Source: Cytobacillus pseudoceanisediminis
GTDB taxonomy: Bacteria; Bacillota; Bacilli; Bacillales; Cytobacillaceae
Direction: 5' to 3'
Assembly (NCBI RefSeq): GCF_023516215.1
Contig: NZ_CP097349.1
Coordinates: 1-64,000, forward strand
Length of the DNA stretch: 64,000 nucleotides
This document shows, one piece after another, positions 9,652-19,316 of this stretch. Under the pieces are notes generated by a model. It did not search any database. It saw only the letters and a list, made by a program, of their open reading frames with translations, and was not told the DNA's origin. Position numbers and translations under genes: made by a program. The stretch's first letter is position 1. Each line of letters starts with the position of its first letter.

Positions 9652-9786
9652 TTAAGCTCCTAAAAATTTAATGACTGTTGCAATAACAAATAACGTTGCG
9701 AAGAAACCGAATGATACGATGAATCCTACTCCAGAGTCGATGGCATCATTACGTTTGCTTTGGACGTTCTTTTCAAATTCGTTCAC
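9652..9786 (-). CDS. yqzM: YqzM family small membrane protein
   Basis: This 44-residue protein begins VNEFEKNVQSKRND and continues with a hydrophobic segment (VGFIVSFGFFATLFVIATVI) ending in KFLGA. It matches the short YqzM proteins found in the same place, antisense between comEC and holA, in Bacillus. The GTG start at 9786 has a strong RBS, AGGAGGGG, on the minus strand. Its own terminator follows. The function is unknown; the sequence indicates one membrane helix with a charged N-terminus on one side. Confidence 0.9.
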   Translation of the reverse strand: MNEFEKNVQSKRNDAIDSGVGFIVSFGFFATLFVIATVIKFLGA

Positions 9787-10141
9787 AGTCTACCCCTCCT
9801 ATTTCCTTATATAGTATAAGTCATTCAAATAAAAAAATCTAGAGTTCCCTGCCCTTTTCCTGCAATAGCAGGAGTTGTCACAAATATGCCGGCACATCAA
9901 GGGGAAAATAATAGAACAAAGGTGCACCGCAGCTTCCTGAGTATCCCGGCCTCAGGCGGCAGCGTTCTATATAGATTGGAAATTGGCGTTCTTCCGGGCG
10001 CCAATTTCTTATGTCTTGTCAAATTGGCATTGGTTCTTTAGGATATATAGTGAACATGCAATCAGCGGGATAGGGGCTTTATCCCTGCCCGTTAGACTGC
10101 AATAAAGTGAATATAATGTAAGGCGAACGGAGAGAAAGAAA
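9787..10141. other. Intergenic region between yqzM and holA
   Basis: This 355-base gap separates divergent yqzM and holA. It contains a perfect 10-bp hairpin (GAAATTGGCG 9979-9988 with CGCCAATTTC 9999-10008) without a T run. A possible promoter is TTGTCA, 17 bases, TAGGAT near 10016-10044, read toward holA. No coding sequence is apparent. Confidence 0.5.
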
Positions 10142-11179
10142 TTGGTTTTTAATATTTGGAAGCAGATAAAAGCGAAAAGTTTTGCTCCTATTTACTTATT
10201 ATATGGAACAGAACCTTATCTTATAAACGAAACGAAGCAGCTTCTGATCAACAATGTGCTAAGCGAAGATGAAGCTGATTTTAATTTATCCTCTTATGAC
10301 CTTGAGGAAACCCCAATCGATACAGCCCTTGAAGATGCGGAGACATTTCCGTTTATGGGGGAAAGAAGACTGATCTTTTTACATAACCCAGTTTTTTTAA
10401 CATCAGAAAAATCGAAGGCTAAACAGGAGCATAATCTGTCAAAGCTGGAAGCCTATATGAAAGAGCCTGCCCCGTATTCAGTGGTGGTATTTTCCTCAAC
10501 TGCAGAAAAGCTGGATGACCGGAAAAAAATAACTAAACAATTGAAAAAAACGGCTGCAATCCTTGAAGCAAAGAAACTAAATGAAGGAGAATTGAAAGCC
10601 TGGATCAGGGAACGCGCAGCACTTAATGGCGTGCAGATTGATGAATCGGCAGTTGAGCTAATATTGACATTGGCAGGCACCAACCTATTTATCTTGACAA
10701 ACGAGATCGATAAATTAGCTTTATATGCGAATGACACGAAGCGAATCGATGAACAAATGGCAGAGAAAATGGTATCAAGGTCATTGGAGCAAAACATTTT
10801 TTCCCTTGTAGACAAAGTTGTTCACCGCAAAATAGAAGAAGCCCTGAGAATTTATTATGATTTATTAAAGCAAAATGAAGAACCCATTAAGATTTTATCT
10901 GTTATTACAGGGCAGTTCAGATTGATTTATCAGGTGAAGGAGCTTGCGAGAAGAGGCTACGGCCAGCAGCAGATTGCCGGCTACTTAAAGATTCATCCTT
11001 TCCGGGTGAAACTTGCAGCTGGACAGGCGCAGATGTTTGCAGACGAAGAACTTGCAGCGATTATAAGCTTGCTTGCTGATGCAGATTACCAAATGAAAAC
11101 TGGAGGCATGAATAAAACCATGCTGATTGAAATGTTCCTGTTTCGTCTGCAAAGTCAGGCTCTCAGAAAAAATCCATAA
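10142..11179 (+). CDS. holA: DNA polymerase III delta subunit
   Basis: HolA (YqeN) is the delta subunit of the clamp loader, which opens the DnaN sliding clamp. The 345-residue protein shows the family N-terminus (IYLLYGTEPYLINET), the conserved FPFMGERRLIFL segment near residue 72, and the C-terminal LEQNIFSLVDKV and KQNEEPIKIL regions. The start is TTG 10142 with GGAGAGAAAGAAA upstream; the alignment with B. subtilis (MVFDVWK) supports it. The gene is monocistronic between yqzM and the convergent rpsT. Confidence 0.95.
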   Translation: MVFNIWKQIKAKSFAPIYLLYGTEPYLINETKQLLINNVLSEDEADFNLSSYDLEETPIDTALEDAETFPFMGERRLIFLHNPVFLTSEKSKAKQEHNLSKLEAYMKEPAPYSVVVFSSTAEKLDDRKKITKQLKKTAAILEAKKLNEGELKAWIRERAALNGVQIDESAVELILTLAGTNLFILTNEIDKLALYANDTKRIDEQMAEKMVSRSLEQNIFSLVDKVVHRKIEEALRIYYDLLKQNEEPIKILSVITGQFRLIYQVKELARRGYGQQQIAGYLKIHPFRVKLAAGQAQMFADEELAAIISLLADADYQMKTGGMNKTMLIEMFLFRLQSQALRKNP

Positions 11180-11239
11180 AGAAATAACGTTTCTGCCTCC
11201 GGCACCTTGAGTGTTGAGACAAAATTAGTAATTCTGATT

Positions 11240-11277
11240 ACGTAAAAAAGCGGTCCAACTGGACCGCTTTTTTACGT
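11240..11277. terminator. Bidirectional terminator between holA and rpsT
   Basis: A nearly perfect palindrome pairs ACGTAAAAAAGCGGTCC with GGACCGCTTTTTTACGT around AACT. It has an A run on one side and a T run on the other, so it can serve holA on the plus strand and also stop transcription on the minus strand. Confidence 0.92.
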
Positions 11278-11282
11278 AAAAT

Positions 11283-11306
11283 AAAAGGCTATCCCTTAAG
11301 ATAGCC
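11283..11306 (-). terminator. Terminator-like hairpin after rpsT
   Basis: GGCTATC and GATAGCC form a 7-bp stem. Read on the minus strand it is followed by TTTTAT, just after the rpsT stop codon. It is weaker than the bidirectional palindrome next to it, and the two together form a double stop for rpsT. Confidence 0.6.
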
Positions 11307-11320
11307 GATATCTTCAAACA

Positions 11321-11587
11321 TTAAGCGTTTAAAGAGTTCATTTTTTTCATTAAACGAGACTTTTTACGGGCAGCAGCATTTTTGTGGATAAGACCTTTTG
11401 CAGCAGCTTTGTCTAGTTTACGAGCAGCATCAGCGAAAGATTCAGTTGCAGCAGCAGCATCGTTGTTTACGACTGCAGCATCAACCTTCTTTACAGCTGT
11501 ACGCATTGCTGATTTAACTGTAGCGTTATGAGCGTTGCGAGCTTCGCTAGTTTTAACACGCTTAATAGCAGATTTAATGTTTGGCAT
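11321..11587 (-). CDS. rpsT: 30S ribosomal protein S20
   Basis: S20 binds 16S rRNA in the small subunit. The 88-residue, Lys-, Arg- and Ala-rich helical protein begins [15 protein letters not shown] and ends [10 protein letters not shown], typical of the family. An upstream in-frame extension of 15 codons exists, but the start chosen at 11587 has GGAGGTGAATGGA directly before it. It is monocistronic and convergent with holA. Confidence 0.96.
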   Translation of the reverse strand: MPNIKSAIKRVKTSEARNAHNATVKSAMRTAVKKVDAAVVNNDAAAATESFADAARKLDKAAAKGLIHKNAAARKKSRLMKKMNSLNA

Positions 11588-11753
11588 TCCATTCACCTCC
11601 TGAAAAAGCATCGAGATTCTATAACTCGACATTCACATTCATTAACAATAATTAAGAACAAGTGATATTTTATCAAACACGGGGGCATAATGCAATACTC
11701 TGTAATCAAAATTGCTGGAGGCGATTCTGCATGTTTTTGGACTTTAAAGGCAA

Positions 11754-11783
11754 TGATAGTATATATCCGAATTTTAGTATAAT
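11754..11783 (+). promoter_or_regulatory. Possible gpr promoter
   Basis: TGATAG at 11754-11759 and AGTATAAT at 11776-11783 lie 40 bases before gpr. In B. subtilis gpr is transcribed in the forespore by sigma-F and sigma-G, whose -35 element resembles TGATA. The -10 fits only loosely, so this is a tentative site. Confidence 0.3.
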
Positions 11784-11823
11784 GTGTGTTATTTTCCAAT
11801 AGCTGAGAATGTGAGGGATAAAT

Positions 11824-12951
11824 ATGAAGGAATCAATAGATTTAAGCCAATACTCAGTCCGAACGGACCTTGCCATTGAAGCCAGGGAAATGGTTATTTC
11901 CGACAGGCAGAAAGACAATATTCATCAGCAGGAGAATCTCTCCCAAATAGAAGGCGTAATAATTAAAGAAAAAGAAGAAAGTGATATAAAAATTTCTTTT
12001 GTTGAAGTAACAAAAGAAGGTGCAGAGGCATTGGGGAAAAAAGAGGGGAAATATCTGACCCTTGAAGTGACGGGCATACGCCAGCAGGATACGGAGCTGC
12101 AGCACAAAGTGGAGTCTGTATTTGCGAGTGAGTTCTCCCAATTTATTAAGCAGCTGGGAATCAATGAAGATGCATCCTGTTTAATTGTCGGTCTGGGCAA
12201 TTGGAATGTCACTCCCGATGCACTGGGTCCGCAAGTATGTGAAAACTTGCTTATTACAAGGCATCTCTATCAGCTGCAGCCTGAAAGTGTAGAAGAAGGC
12301 TATCGGCCAGTAAGTGCTATTTCCCCGGGAGTGATGGGCCTGACCGGGATAGAAACAAGTGACATTATTTATGGCATTGTTGAAAAAACAAAGCCCGATT
12401 TTGTCATTGCAATCGATGCTCTTGCTTCCCGATCAATTGAAAGAGTCAATTCTACCATTCAAATTTCGGATACAGGGATTCACCCTGGTTCTGGTGTCGG
12501 GAATAAACGAAAAGAAATCAGCAAAGAAACTTTAGGGATACCTGTCATAGCGATTGGCATCCCAACCGTTGTTGATGCTGTGTCCATTACAAGCGATACA
12601 ATTGATTACATCCTCAAGCATTTCGGTAAGGAAATGAAAGAAGGCGGACGTCCATCACGTGCCCTGGCTCCTGCAGGAATGACTTTTGGAGAGAAGAAGA
12701 AGCTGACAGATGAAGACCTGCCGGAAGAACATCATAGAAAAACCTTCCTTGGCATGATTGGAACCTTGCCTGAAGAGGAGAAGCGGAAGCTTATTTATGA
12801 AGTCCTGTCTCCTTTGGGCCACAACCTTATGGTGACTCCAAAGGAAGTGGATGTATTTATTGAAGATATGTCAAATTTAATTGCTAACGGTTTGAACGCA
12901 GCACTCCATCAAAAAGTGAATCAGGATAATGCCGGTTTTTATACCAGATAG
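11824..12951 (+). CDS. gpr: Spore germination protease GPR
   Basis: GPR degrades small acid-soluble spore proteins during germination and is made as an inactive zymogen in the forespore. The 375-residue protein has the conserved N-terminus around SVRTDLAIE, where the propeptide is removed, and the family signatures [30 protein letters not shown] and [14 protein letters not shown]. Length and sequence fit peptidase family M85/A25. ATG 11824 follows GTGAGGGATAAAT. It is next to spoIIP, as in B. subtilis. Confidence 0.96.
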   Translation: MKESIDLSQYSVRTDLAIEAREMVISDRQKDNIHQQENLSQIEGVIIKEKEESDIKISFVEVTKEGAEALGKKEGKYLTLEVTGIRQQDTELQHKVESVFASEFSQFIKQLGINEDASCLIVGLGNWNVTPDALGPQVCENLLITRHLYQLQPESVEEGYRPVSAISPGVMGLTGIETSDIIYGIVEKTKPDFVIAIDALASRSIERVNSTIQISDTGIHPGSGVGNKRKEISKETLGIPVIAIGIPTVVDAVSITSDTIDYILKHFGKEMKEGGRPSRALAPAGMTFGEKKKLTDEDLPEEHHRKTFLGMIGTLPEEEKRKLIYEVLSPLGHNLMVTPKEVDVFIEDMSNLIANGLNAALHQKVNQDNAGFYTR

Positions 12952-13020
12952 GAAATAACATGTTCTATCTTTTCTAGCAAAGTCATAACATTTACTAGAC
13001 TAGCAAGGAGAGGTGGAACA

Positions 13021-14223
13021 ATGAAACCTTTTAAATCGAACGGACTTGTAGTAACCATTCAAGGGACAAGCTTGCTGAAAGCCATAGGCGGATTTTTGCT
13101 TTTTCTTTTTATGATATTTTCAATAAGCGGAGCATTAACTTCATTAAAGCCGGAATACAGAATCAGCTCCTCCTCAGTTAATTCTGCCGCGAACAGCCTG
13201 ACAGGAGAAATGCTTTATCATTTTCTTGGATGGGAAAACCACTCATTTCTCCAGGGGGTTTCTGAAACCAGTTCTCCCCGGGCATTGCCAATTTGGTTTT
13301 TAAGCTATCCACAAATGTCAATTTGGATGATCCCAGAAGCCTTTTGGGAAGGGAGCTTCCATTCTTCTCTATTTATGACAGTAAGATTCTTGTTGCTGGT
13401 GAAGGAACGGATTATACAAACATGCCTGTGGAATCTTCTCCTCCTATCGAAGTGCTGATGGCAGAACAGGAAGCAGCCCTGCAAAACACCGAAGGACTTG
13501 AGCCTGACGGTGATTCGAAACAATCGAAAACACCGCCGATGTCAACAGGTGATAAAAAACCGGTCTATATTTACTTTTCGCACAATACTGAATCCTATCT
13601 TCCTTATTTAAAGGGTGTAACCAATCCTGATGCAGCCTATCATTCCAAAATTAACGTTACTAAGATTGGTGATAAGCTTAAAGAAGAGATGGAGAGCAAA
13701 GGAATAGGGACCTTTGTCGACAAAACGGATATCCAGGGGAATTTAAGCAAGAAAGGATTAACGTATGGACGCTCCTATCAGGAATCCAGAGAAGTTGTTC
13801 AGGCTGCAATTACGTCCAACCGGGATTTGTCTTACTTAATCGATATTCACCGTGATTCAAAAAGAAAAAAGATACAACGAAAGAAATAAACGGAGAGTCT
13901 TATGCCAAATTAGCTTTCATTATTGGCGGAAATAACCCGAACTATGAAAAGAACTTAAAATTTGCGAAAGAGCTGCATGATAGATTGAACGTTAAGTACA
14001 AAGGGTTAAGCAGGGGAATCATGAAAAAGAAGGTGCAGGGACAAATGGCAACTTCAATCAGGATTTATCGGGAAATGCCATTCTCATTGAATTTGGCGGA
14101 GTTGATAATACGTTTGAAGAATTAAACCGTTCGGCAGAAGCAATCGCAGAAGTGTTCAGTGAATATTATTGGCAGGCCGAGGAAGTAAATTCATCAGCTG
14201 GCCGTGAATCTGAAAAGAAATAG
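13021..14223 (+). CDS. spoIIP: Stage II sporulation protein P, frameshifted
   Basis: SpoIIP is the amidase and endopeptidase of the SpoIIDMP engulfment machine. It has an N-terminal transmembrane helix (about residues 23-40), then the conserved DDPRSLLGRELP segment and the amidase domain with IDIHRDS (13841-13861) and AILIEFGGVDNT further on. The frame breaks at C4 13276-13279, A6 13865-13870 and A5 14024-14028. One base added at each gives a full protein ending at TAG 14221-14223. ATG 13021 follows AAGGAGAGGTGGAACA. It would be expressed in the mother cell with gpr and yqxA as neighbours. Confidence 0.9.
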
Positions 14224-14240
14224 TATTAGGATGATGCGGA

Positions 14241-14584
14241 ATGAAAATATTTATGCTAAAAGCTCTTTTTCTGGCAGCCCTTATGTTTGTCTCAGTATTA
14301 TTTGGAATGCAGCAGGCAAATGAAGGAATCCACAGAATGAAGGGTTTCCATGACGAAGATTTCAAAAGTGCCCTAACCTTAAATGAAACCAATGAAGGTG
14401 AAGTGCAGGCATCTGTCCTGGGGAATGATCTGTCCAGCCATGATCTTCAGCAGAAAAAAGAAAAGCTTGAAGAGATGAAAGCATATAACTTTTTTCATCT
14501 CTGGGAAAAAGTATATCCGAAGGTTTATCAGAGCTGACAGAAAAATCGGTCGCATTCATTACAGACTTAATAACCGGAAAATAG
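14241..14584 (+). CDS. yqxA: YqxA family protein (DUF3679), frameshifted
   Basis: YqxA is a short sporulation-locus protein of unknown function that follows spoIIP in Bacillus. It has an N-terminal hydrophobic helix (about residues 6-22) followed by GMQQANEGIHRMKGF, typical of the family. The frame breaks in T6 at 14490-14495. With one T added the C-terminus continues to TAG at 14582-14584 instead of stopping at 14537. ATG 14241 lies 17 bases after spoIIP and has a weak RBS (ATGCGGA). Confidence 0.85.
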
Positions 14585-14614
14585 GCTGCTCAAGAGGGCA
14601 GCCTTATTTTTTTT
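14583..14614 (+). terminator. Intrinsic terminator after yqxA
   Basis: AGGCTGC and GCAGCCT form a 7-bp stem around TCAAGAGG, followed by TATTTTTTTT. It ends the gpr-spoIIP-yqxA cluster and overlaps the corrected yqxA stop codon. Confidence 0.85.
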
Positions 14615-14641
14615 GGACGGTTAAAGACGTAAAGCTTAGCA

Positions 14642-14670
14642 TTGAATCTTCACAAACGTACTGATATAAT
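14642..14670 (+). promoter_or_regulatory. Sigma-A promoter of lepA
   Basis: TTGAAT at 14642-14647 and a perfect TATAAT at 14665-14670 are separated by 17 bases. Transcription would begin near 14677, giving a leader of about 105 bases that contains a short repeat hairpin. Confidence 0.8.
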
Positions 14671-14718
14671 CAAAAATAGTGTATAAACTAAAAGGACTAT
14701 TTAAAATTGAACACACTT

Positions 14719-14756
14719 GGCTCCAGGCGCCTGTCTTAAGGCGCTTGCGCTTTTCT
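14719..14756 (-). repeat. Short dispersed palindromic repeat in the lepA leader
   Basis: Read on the minus strand it runs AAAAGCGCAAGCGCCTT, a short spacer, AGGCGCCTGGAGCC. GCGCCT at 14727-14732 pairs with AGGCGC at 14739-14744. It resembles the element at 27490-27545 in the opposite orientation. It lies between the promoter and the RBS of lepA. Confidence 0.5.
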
Positions 14757-14781
14757 TATAGTAGGAGTTGAATTATTTATA

Positions 14782-16617
14782 ATGAACAGAGAAGAGAGAC
14801 TAAAAAGGCAAGAGAAAATAAGGAATTTTTCGATCATTGCCCATATTGACCATGGCAAGTCGACTTTGGCGGATAGGATCCTTGAAAAAACCAATGCGCT
14901 GACATCGCGCGAAATGAAGGATCAGCTCCTTGATTCCATGGACCTCGAAAGAGAGCGCGGCATCACGATCAAGCTTAATTCCGTCCAGCTAAAATATAAA
15001 GCTAAAGATGGAGAGATATACACTTTTCACTTAATTGATACCCCGGGACACGTCGATTTTACATATGAAGTATCCCGAAGTCTGGCAGCCTGTGAAGGTG
15101 CAATCCTGGTTGTGGATGCAGCTCAGGGTATTGAAGCGCAGACCCTTGCAAATGTATATCTGGCCTTGGATAACGATCTTGAGATTCTTCCGATCATCAA
15201 TAAAATTGACCTTCCAAGTGCGGATCCGGAACGGGTGCGCAATGAGATCGAAGAAGTCATCGGCCTCGATGCTTCTGAAGCGGTACTTGCTTCAGCAAAA
15301 GCAGGAATCGGCATTGAAGAAATCCTTGAACAGGTCGTTGAAAAAGTGCCCGCTCCAGTAGGTGATCCGGATGCCCCTTTAAAGGCGCTTATATTTGACT
15401 CCCTTTATGATGCCTACCGTGGAGTAGTAGCCTACATCCGTGTGGTGGAAGGTACGGTTAAAGTAGGGGATAAAATTAAAATGATGGCAACTGGCAAAGA
15501 GTTTGAAGTTACTGAGGTTGGTGTGTTCACTCCTAAATCCACTCCATTGCCTGAATTGTCAGTTGGAGACGTCGGCTTTTTGACTGCTGCAATCAAAAAT
15601 GTTGGCGATACACGTGTAGGTGATACCATCACAAGTGCGAAAAATGGTGCAGCCGAAGCTCTTCCTGGGTACAGAAAGATGAATCCGATGGTTTATTGCG
15701 GACTTTATCCAATAGACAGCGCCAAGTTCAATGATTTGCGTGAAGCACTTGAAAAACTGGAACTGAACGATTCTGCCCTGCAGTTTGAGCCTGAAACGTC
15801 ACAAGCGCTTGGCTTTGGATTCCGCTGCGGTTTCCTTGGATTGCTTCACATGGAAATTATTCAGGAGCGCATTGAGCGCGAATTCAAAATTGATTTGATT
15901 ACAACAGCACCAAGTGTTATTTATGATGTCATCCTGACTGATGGCACAGAGGTTAAAGTGGATAACCCATCCAATATGCCTGATCCGCAAAAGATTGACC
16001 GTGTCGAAGAGCCTTATGTAAAAGCTACAATGATGGCGCCGAATGATTATGTGGGAGCCATAATGGAACTTTGCCAGCAAAAACGCGGCATCTTTATTGA
16101 TATGCAATACATGGATGAAACAAGAGTTAACATTATATATGAAATTCCTTTATCGGAAATTGTTTATGATTTCTTTGATCAGCTGAAATCCAATACAAAA
16201 GGATATGCTTCTTTTGATTATGAATTAATTGGGTACAAGCCATCAAAACTTGTTAAAATGGATATCTTGTTAAATGCAGAAAAAGTAGACGCATTAAGCT
16301 TCATCGTTCATAAGGATTTTGCTTATGAAAGAGGAAAAGTAATCGTTGAGAAGTTAAAAGAGCTAATTCCCCGTCAGCAGTTTGAGGTTCCTATTCAAGC
16401 GGCGATCGGCCAGAAAATTGTAGCCCGCTCAACCATTAAAGCCATCCGCAAAAATGTATTGGCGAAATGTTATGGCGGAGACATCTCCCGTAAGCGTAAA
16501 TTATTGGAGAAGCAGAAAGAAGGTAAAAAGCGGATGAAACAGGTCGGTTCTGTTGAAGTTCCGCAGGAAGCCTTCATGGCGGTCTTGAAGATGGATGATA
16601 ACAGCCCTAAAAAGTAA
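14782..16617 (+). CDS. lepA: Translation elongation factor 4 (LepA)
   Basis: LepA is a ribosome-associated translational GTPase that acts in initiation or back-translocation. The 611-residue protein has the P-loop [13 protein letters not shown] at residues 20-32, DTPGH (G3) near residue 86, NKIDL (G4) near residue 140, EF-G-like domains II, III and V, and the LepA-specific C-terminal domain ending [14 protein letters not shown]. The frame is intact. ATG 14782 is preceded by GTAGGAGTTG. Confidence 0.97.
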   Translation: MNREERLKRQEKIRNFSIIAHIDHGKSTLADRILEKTNALTSREMKDQLLDSMDLERERGITIKLNSVQLKYKAKDGEIYTFHLIDTPGHVDFTYEVSRSLAACEGAILVVDAAQGIEAQTLANVYLALDNDLEILPIINKIDLPSADPERVRNEIEEVIGLDASEAVLASAKAGIGIEEILEQVVEKVPAPVGDPDAPLKALIFDSLYDAYRGVVAYIRVVEGTVKVGDKIKMMATGKEFEVTEVGVFTPKSTPLPELSVGDVGFLTAAIKNVGDTRVGDTITSAKNGAAEALPGYRKMNPMVYCGLYPIDSAKFNDLREALEKLELNDSALQFEPETSQALGFGFRCGFLGLLHMEIIQERIEREFKIDLITTAPSVIYDVILTDGTEVKVDNPSNMPDPQKIDRVEEPYVKATMMAPNDYVGAIMELCQQKRGIFIDMQYMDETRVNIIYEIPLSEIVYDFFDQLKSNTKGYASFDYELIGYKPSKLVKMDILLNAEKVDALSFIVHKDFAYERGKVIVEKLKELIPRQQFEVPIQAAIGQKIVARSTIKAIRKNVLAKCYGGDISRKRKLLEKQKEGKKRMKQVGSVEVPQEAFMAVLKMDDNSPKK

Positions 16618-16634
16618 AATATTTGCTTTGTTTT

Positions 16635-16684
16635 AAGAGGTTAGATATGCTGTCATAATAATAACAGCACTAACCTCTTTTTTA
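16635..16684 (+). terminator. Intrinsic terminator after lepA
   Basis: AAGAGGTTAG pairs with CTAACCTCTT, with an inner TGCTGT/ACAGCA stem, so the hairpin is long with a small interruption. T residues follow the stem. Confidence 0.9.
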
Positions 16685-16739
16685 TTGAATGTGTTTTAAA
16701 ACTTGTTGCTTTCCAGTGGCTAAATCATTAAAACATTAA

Positions 16740-16928
16740 GTTGATTGGAGCGAAAGGCCCGAGATTCTCGAAAATGCTGCCGCATTTTCTTCGTGCGGTG
16801 CTGATTCAAGGAAGCTTATTCATCGTCCTGCGGGAGCAGCGTGCCAGGGGAGACCCCAAAGACGCAGAGCGTCGAGGAGCTTCGGGAGCCCCGTGGGAAA
16901 GCTTGAGTGCCTGCAGCGGAAATCAACG
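16740..16928 (+). repeat. Dispersed Bacillaceae repeat, family 1, copy A
   Basis: The element is bounded by GTTGATTGGAGCG and GCGGAAATCAAC, whose ends are inverted complements (GTTGATT/AATCAAC). Inside are GAAAATGCTGCCGCATTTT, a CTTCGTGCGGTGCTGATTC block, CCTGCGGGAGCAGCGTG and GGAGACCCC. The same landmarks recur at 26477 and 58129. No protein is encoded. It fills most of the lepA-hemW gap (16618-16993), in which no other feature is seen apart from the lepA terminator. Confidence 0.75.
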
Positions 16929-16993
16929 GGTGAAATTCAAAAAGCTATATAAATTAAGTGGAAAGCGATTGAATGATGAAAGTAGTGAAATAA

Positions 16994-18125
16994 ATGATTA
17001 AAGCAGCTTATATACACATCCCATTTTGTGAACATATCTGTCATTACTGTGATTTTAATAAAGTGTTCTTGAAGAACCAGCCAGTTGGAGAATATCTGGA
17101 CTCTCTTGACAAAGAGATGAATCTTGCTTTGAAAGAAGTACCTGCATCCCGCCTTGATTCCATCTTTGTAGGAGGCGGTACGCCAACTGCGCTGAACGGG
17201 AAACAGCTTGAAAAGCTTTGCGGCACTATCAAAGGGCAGCTTCCCTATGACTCTTTCACGGAATATACATTCGAAGCTAACCCGGGAGATCTCACTGAGG
17301 AAAAACTTCAAATATTGCATGATGCAGGAGTCAACCGGCTCAGCTTTGGCGTTCAGACCTTTAATGATGAACTCTTAAAAAAATTGGAAGGTCACACAGA
17401 GCAAGAGACGTTTTTCAGTCAATTGAAGCTGCAAAAAAGTCGGGTTTGATAACATCAGTATCGATCTTATATATAGTCTTCCTGGCCAGACACTTCAGGA
17501 TTTTAAGGATACACTCGAAACATCATTTACACTGGATATTGCCCACTATTCCGGCTATTCGCTGATCATTGAACCCAAGACGGTATTCTATAATCTGATG
17601 AGGAAGGGAAAACTGCCAACTCCTGGAGAAGATGTGGAAGCTGAGATGTATGAATTATTAATGGAACAAATGGGCAAACACGGCTTTGCGCAATATGAAA
17701 TCAGCAATTTTGCAAAACCAGGCTATGAAAGCCGGCATAACATCACTTATTGGGATAATGAATGGTACTTTGGCTTTGGGGCTGGCGCACATGGCTATGT
17801 AAAAGGGCTTCGCCGTTCAAACCACGGACCCCTGAAAAAATATATGGAGCCTATTGAAAACGGCCGGCTTCCGATCCTGGAAGAGCATAAGGTACCCCTG
17901 GAAGAACAGATGGAAGAGGAAATGTTTCTTGGACTGAGAAAAACGGAAGGTGTCTCAATAAGTCGCTTTAAAGAGAAATTTGGCAAAGATCCGCTGGAGC
18001 TGTTTAAAGTACAAATTAAACAGCATGCTGAAAAAGAATTAATTATTGCAGAGGAAGAGCATATTAAATTGACAAGGCGAGGACGCTTCCTTGGAAATGA
18101 AGTATTTCAGTCCTTTATAGGGTAA
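16994..18125 (+). CDS. hemW: Radical SAM heme chaperone HemW, frameshifted
   Basis: HemW (earlier called HemN-like) is a radical SAM protein that inserts heme into respiratory enzymes. The iron-sulfur motif CEHICHYCDFN is at residues 11-21, preceded by YIHIPF. FVGGGTPTAL and the FEANPGDL and VNRLSFGVQTF segments follow. The frame changes near 17391-17400 (a net loss of 2 bases or gain of 1) and in T3 at 17445-17447 (one T missing). Between and after these the sequence is clearly HemW, ending GNEVFQSFIG. ATG 16994 has no strong RBS. It is upstream of the dnaK operon, as in B. subtilis. Confidence 0.88.
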
Positions 18126-18166
18126 TCAGGCATGGGGATTGCGTCGGGAAAAAGAAAGCCAAATTA

Positions 18167-18195
18167 TTGACACTGCACGTTTGATTTGATAATTT
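18167..18195 (+). promoter_or_regulatory. Sigma-A promoter of the hrcA-dnaK operon
   Basis: TTGACA at 18167-18172 is followed after 17 bases by TAATTT at 18190-18195. A start near 18202 would place the CIRCE operator at the first transcribed bases, the usual arrangement for HrcA repression. Confidence 0.7.
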
Positions 18196-18205
18196 ATTAG
18201 TAGAA

Positions 18206-18232
18206 TTAGCACTCAGGAACAAAGAGTGCTAA
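18206..18232 (+). promoter_or_regulatory. CIRCE operator (HrcA binding site)
   Basis: TTAGCACTC, nine bases, GAGTGCTAA matches the CIRCE consensus exactly on both arms. HrcA bound here represses the operon, and heat titrates GroE and inactivates HrcA. The right arm ends 14 bases before the hrcA start codon. Confidence 0.98.
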
Positions 18233-18246
18233 CAGAGGTGATAACT

Positions 18247-19277
18247 GTGTTAACAGATCGTCAATTATTAATTTTTCAAGTAATTGTTGATGATTTTATT
18301 CAAACTGCACAGCCTGTCGGGTCGAGAACCTTGTCGAAAAAAGAAGAAATTTCTTTTAGTTCCGCGACGATCAGAAATGAGATGGCTGATTTAGAGGAAC
18401 TTGGTTTATTGAAAAAACACACACCTCATCGGGGAGGATTCCATCTGAAAAAGGGTACCGCTACTACGTGGATCACCTTTTATCCCCGCAAAAATTAAAT
18501 CAGCATGATATCCACAAAGTGCAATCTATCTTTGCGGAAAGAATCTATGAGCTCGAGAAAATCGTTCAAAGATCGGCAAAAATTCTATCTGAGCTGACAA
18601 ATTATACATCCATTGTCCTCGGGCCTGCAGTAAGGGATAACAAGCTGAAGAGAATTCAGATCGTTCCCTTGAATAAAGAAACAGCGATAGCAATTATTGT
18701 CACAGATACTGGCCATGTGGAGAACAGGATGTTCCACTTGCCGGAAAACATTGATGCCGGTGATTTGGAGAAGGTTGTCAATATCCTTAATGACCGGCTT
18801 GCCGGTGCACCATTGGAAAGTCTGAACAATAAGTTATATAAAGAAGTTGCCGTTCTTTTAAGGCATCATATCAATAATTACGATCTAATGCTGAATTCAA
18901 TTGCCGATACAATCAAGATACCGGCCTATGATAAGCTTTTCTTCGGCGGTAAAACAAATATGCTCAGCCAGCCCGAGTTTCATGATATTGAAAAGGTTAA
19001 AAACCTCATGAATATGATCGAGCAGGAAGAAGGCATATATGATTTAATCCGTAAAAATAAGTCAGGGATCAATATAAAAATCGGCCGGGAAAATAATAAT
19101 TCAGCAATGGAAAACTGCAGTCTGATAACAGCAAGCTATTCGATCGGCACCGAACAGCTCGGTACCATTGCCATTCTGGGGCCGACCAGAATGGAATATT
19201 CAAGAGTCATAAGCTTATTGAACTATATCAGTGCAGACCTATCAGCTGTTTTATCTAAACTGTATCAAAACAGGTGA
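18247..19277 (+). CDS. hrcA: Heat-inducible transcription repressor HrcA, frameshifted
   Basis: HrcA represses class I heat-shock genes by binding CIRCE. The N-terminal winged helix contains [20 protein letters not shown], and the C-terminal GAF-like domain includes RIQIVPLN and [10 protein letters not shown]. The frame breaks in A6 at 18412-18417. With one A added the segment reads [10 protein letters not shown] and [14 protein letters not shown], as in other HrcA proteins. GTG 18247 is chosen because VLTDRQLL aligns with the B. subtilis N-terminus and AGAGGTG precedes it; in-frame GTG codons at 18226 and 18238 lie in or next to the operator. Self-regulated through CIRCE. Confidence 0.93.
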
Positions 19278-19298
19278 TGGTGGAGATATTGATTAAGG

Positions 19299-19316
19299 GT
19301 GGAAAAACCTTTCCAC
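19299..19316 (+). other. Hairpin between hrcA and grpE
   Basis: GTGGAAA and TTTCCAC pair around AACC. In B. subtilis the dnaK operon message is processed between hrcA and grpE near a stem-loop. This hairpin is in the equivalent place and may have the same role. Confidence 0.55.

Noticed and set aside
16741..17001. An 86-residue open frame upstream of hemW
   Set aside because: It runs through repeat copy A, has no homology that I recognise and no RBS.
18226..18246. Upstream GTG start for hrcA
   Set aside because: GTG 18226 lies inside the CIRCE right arm and has no RBS; GTG 18247 aligns with the family start.
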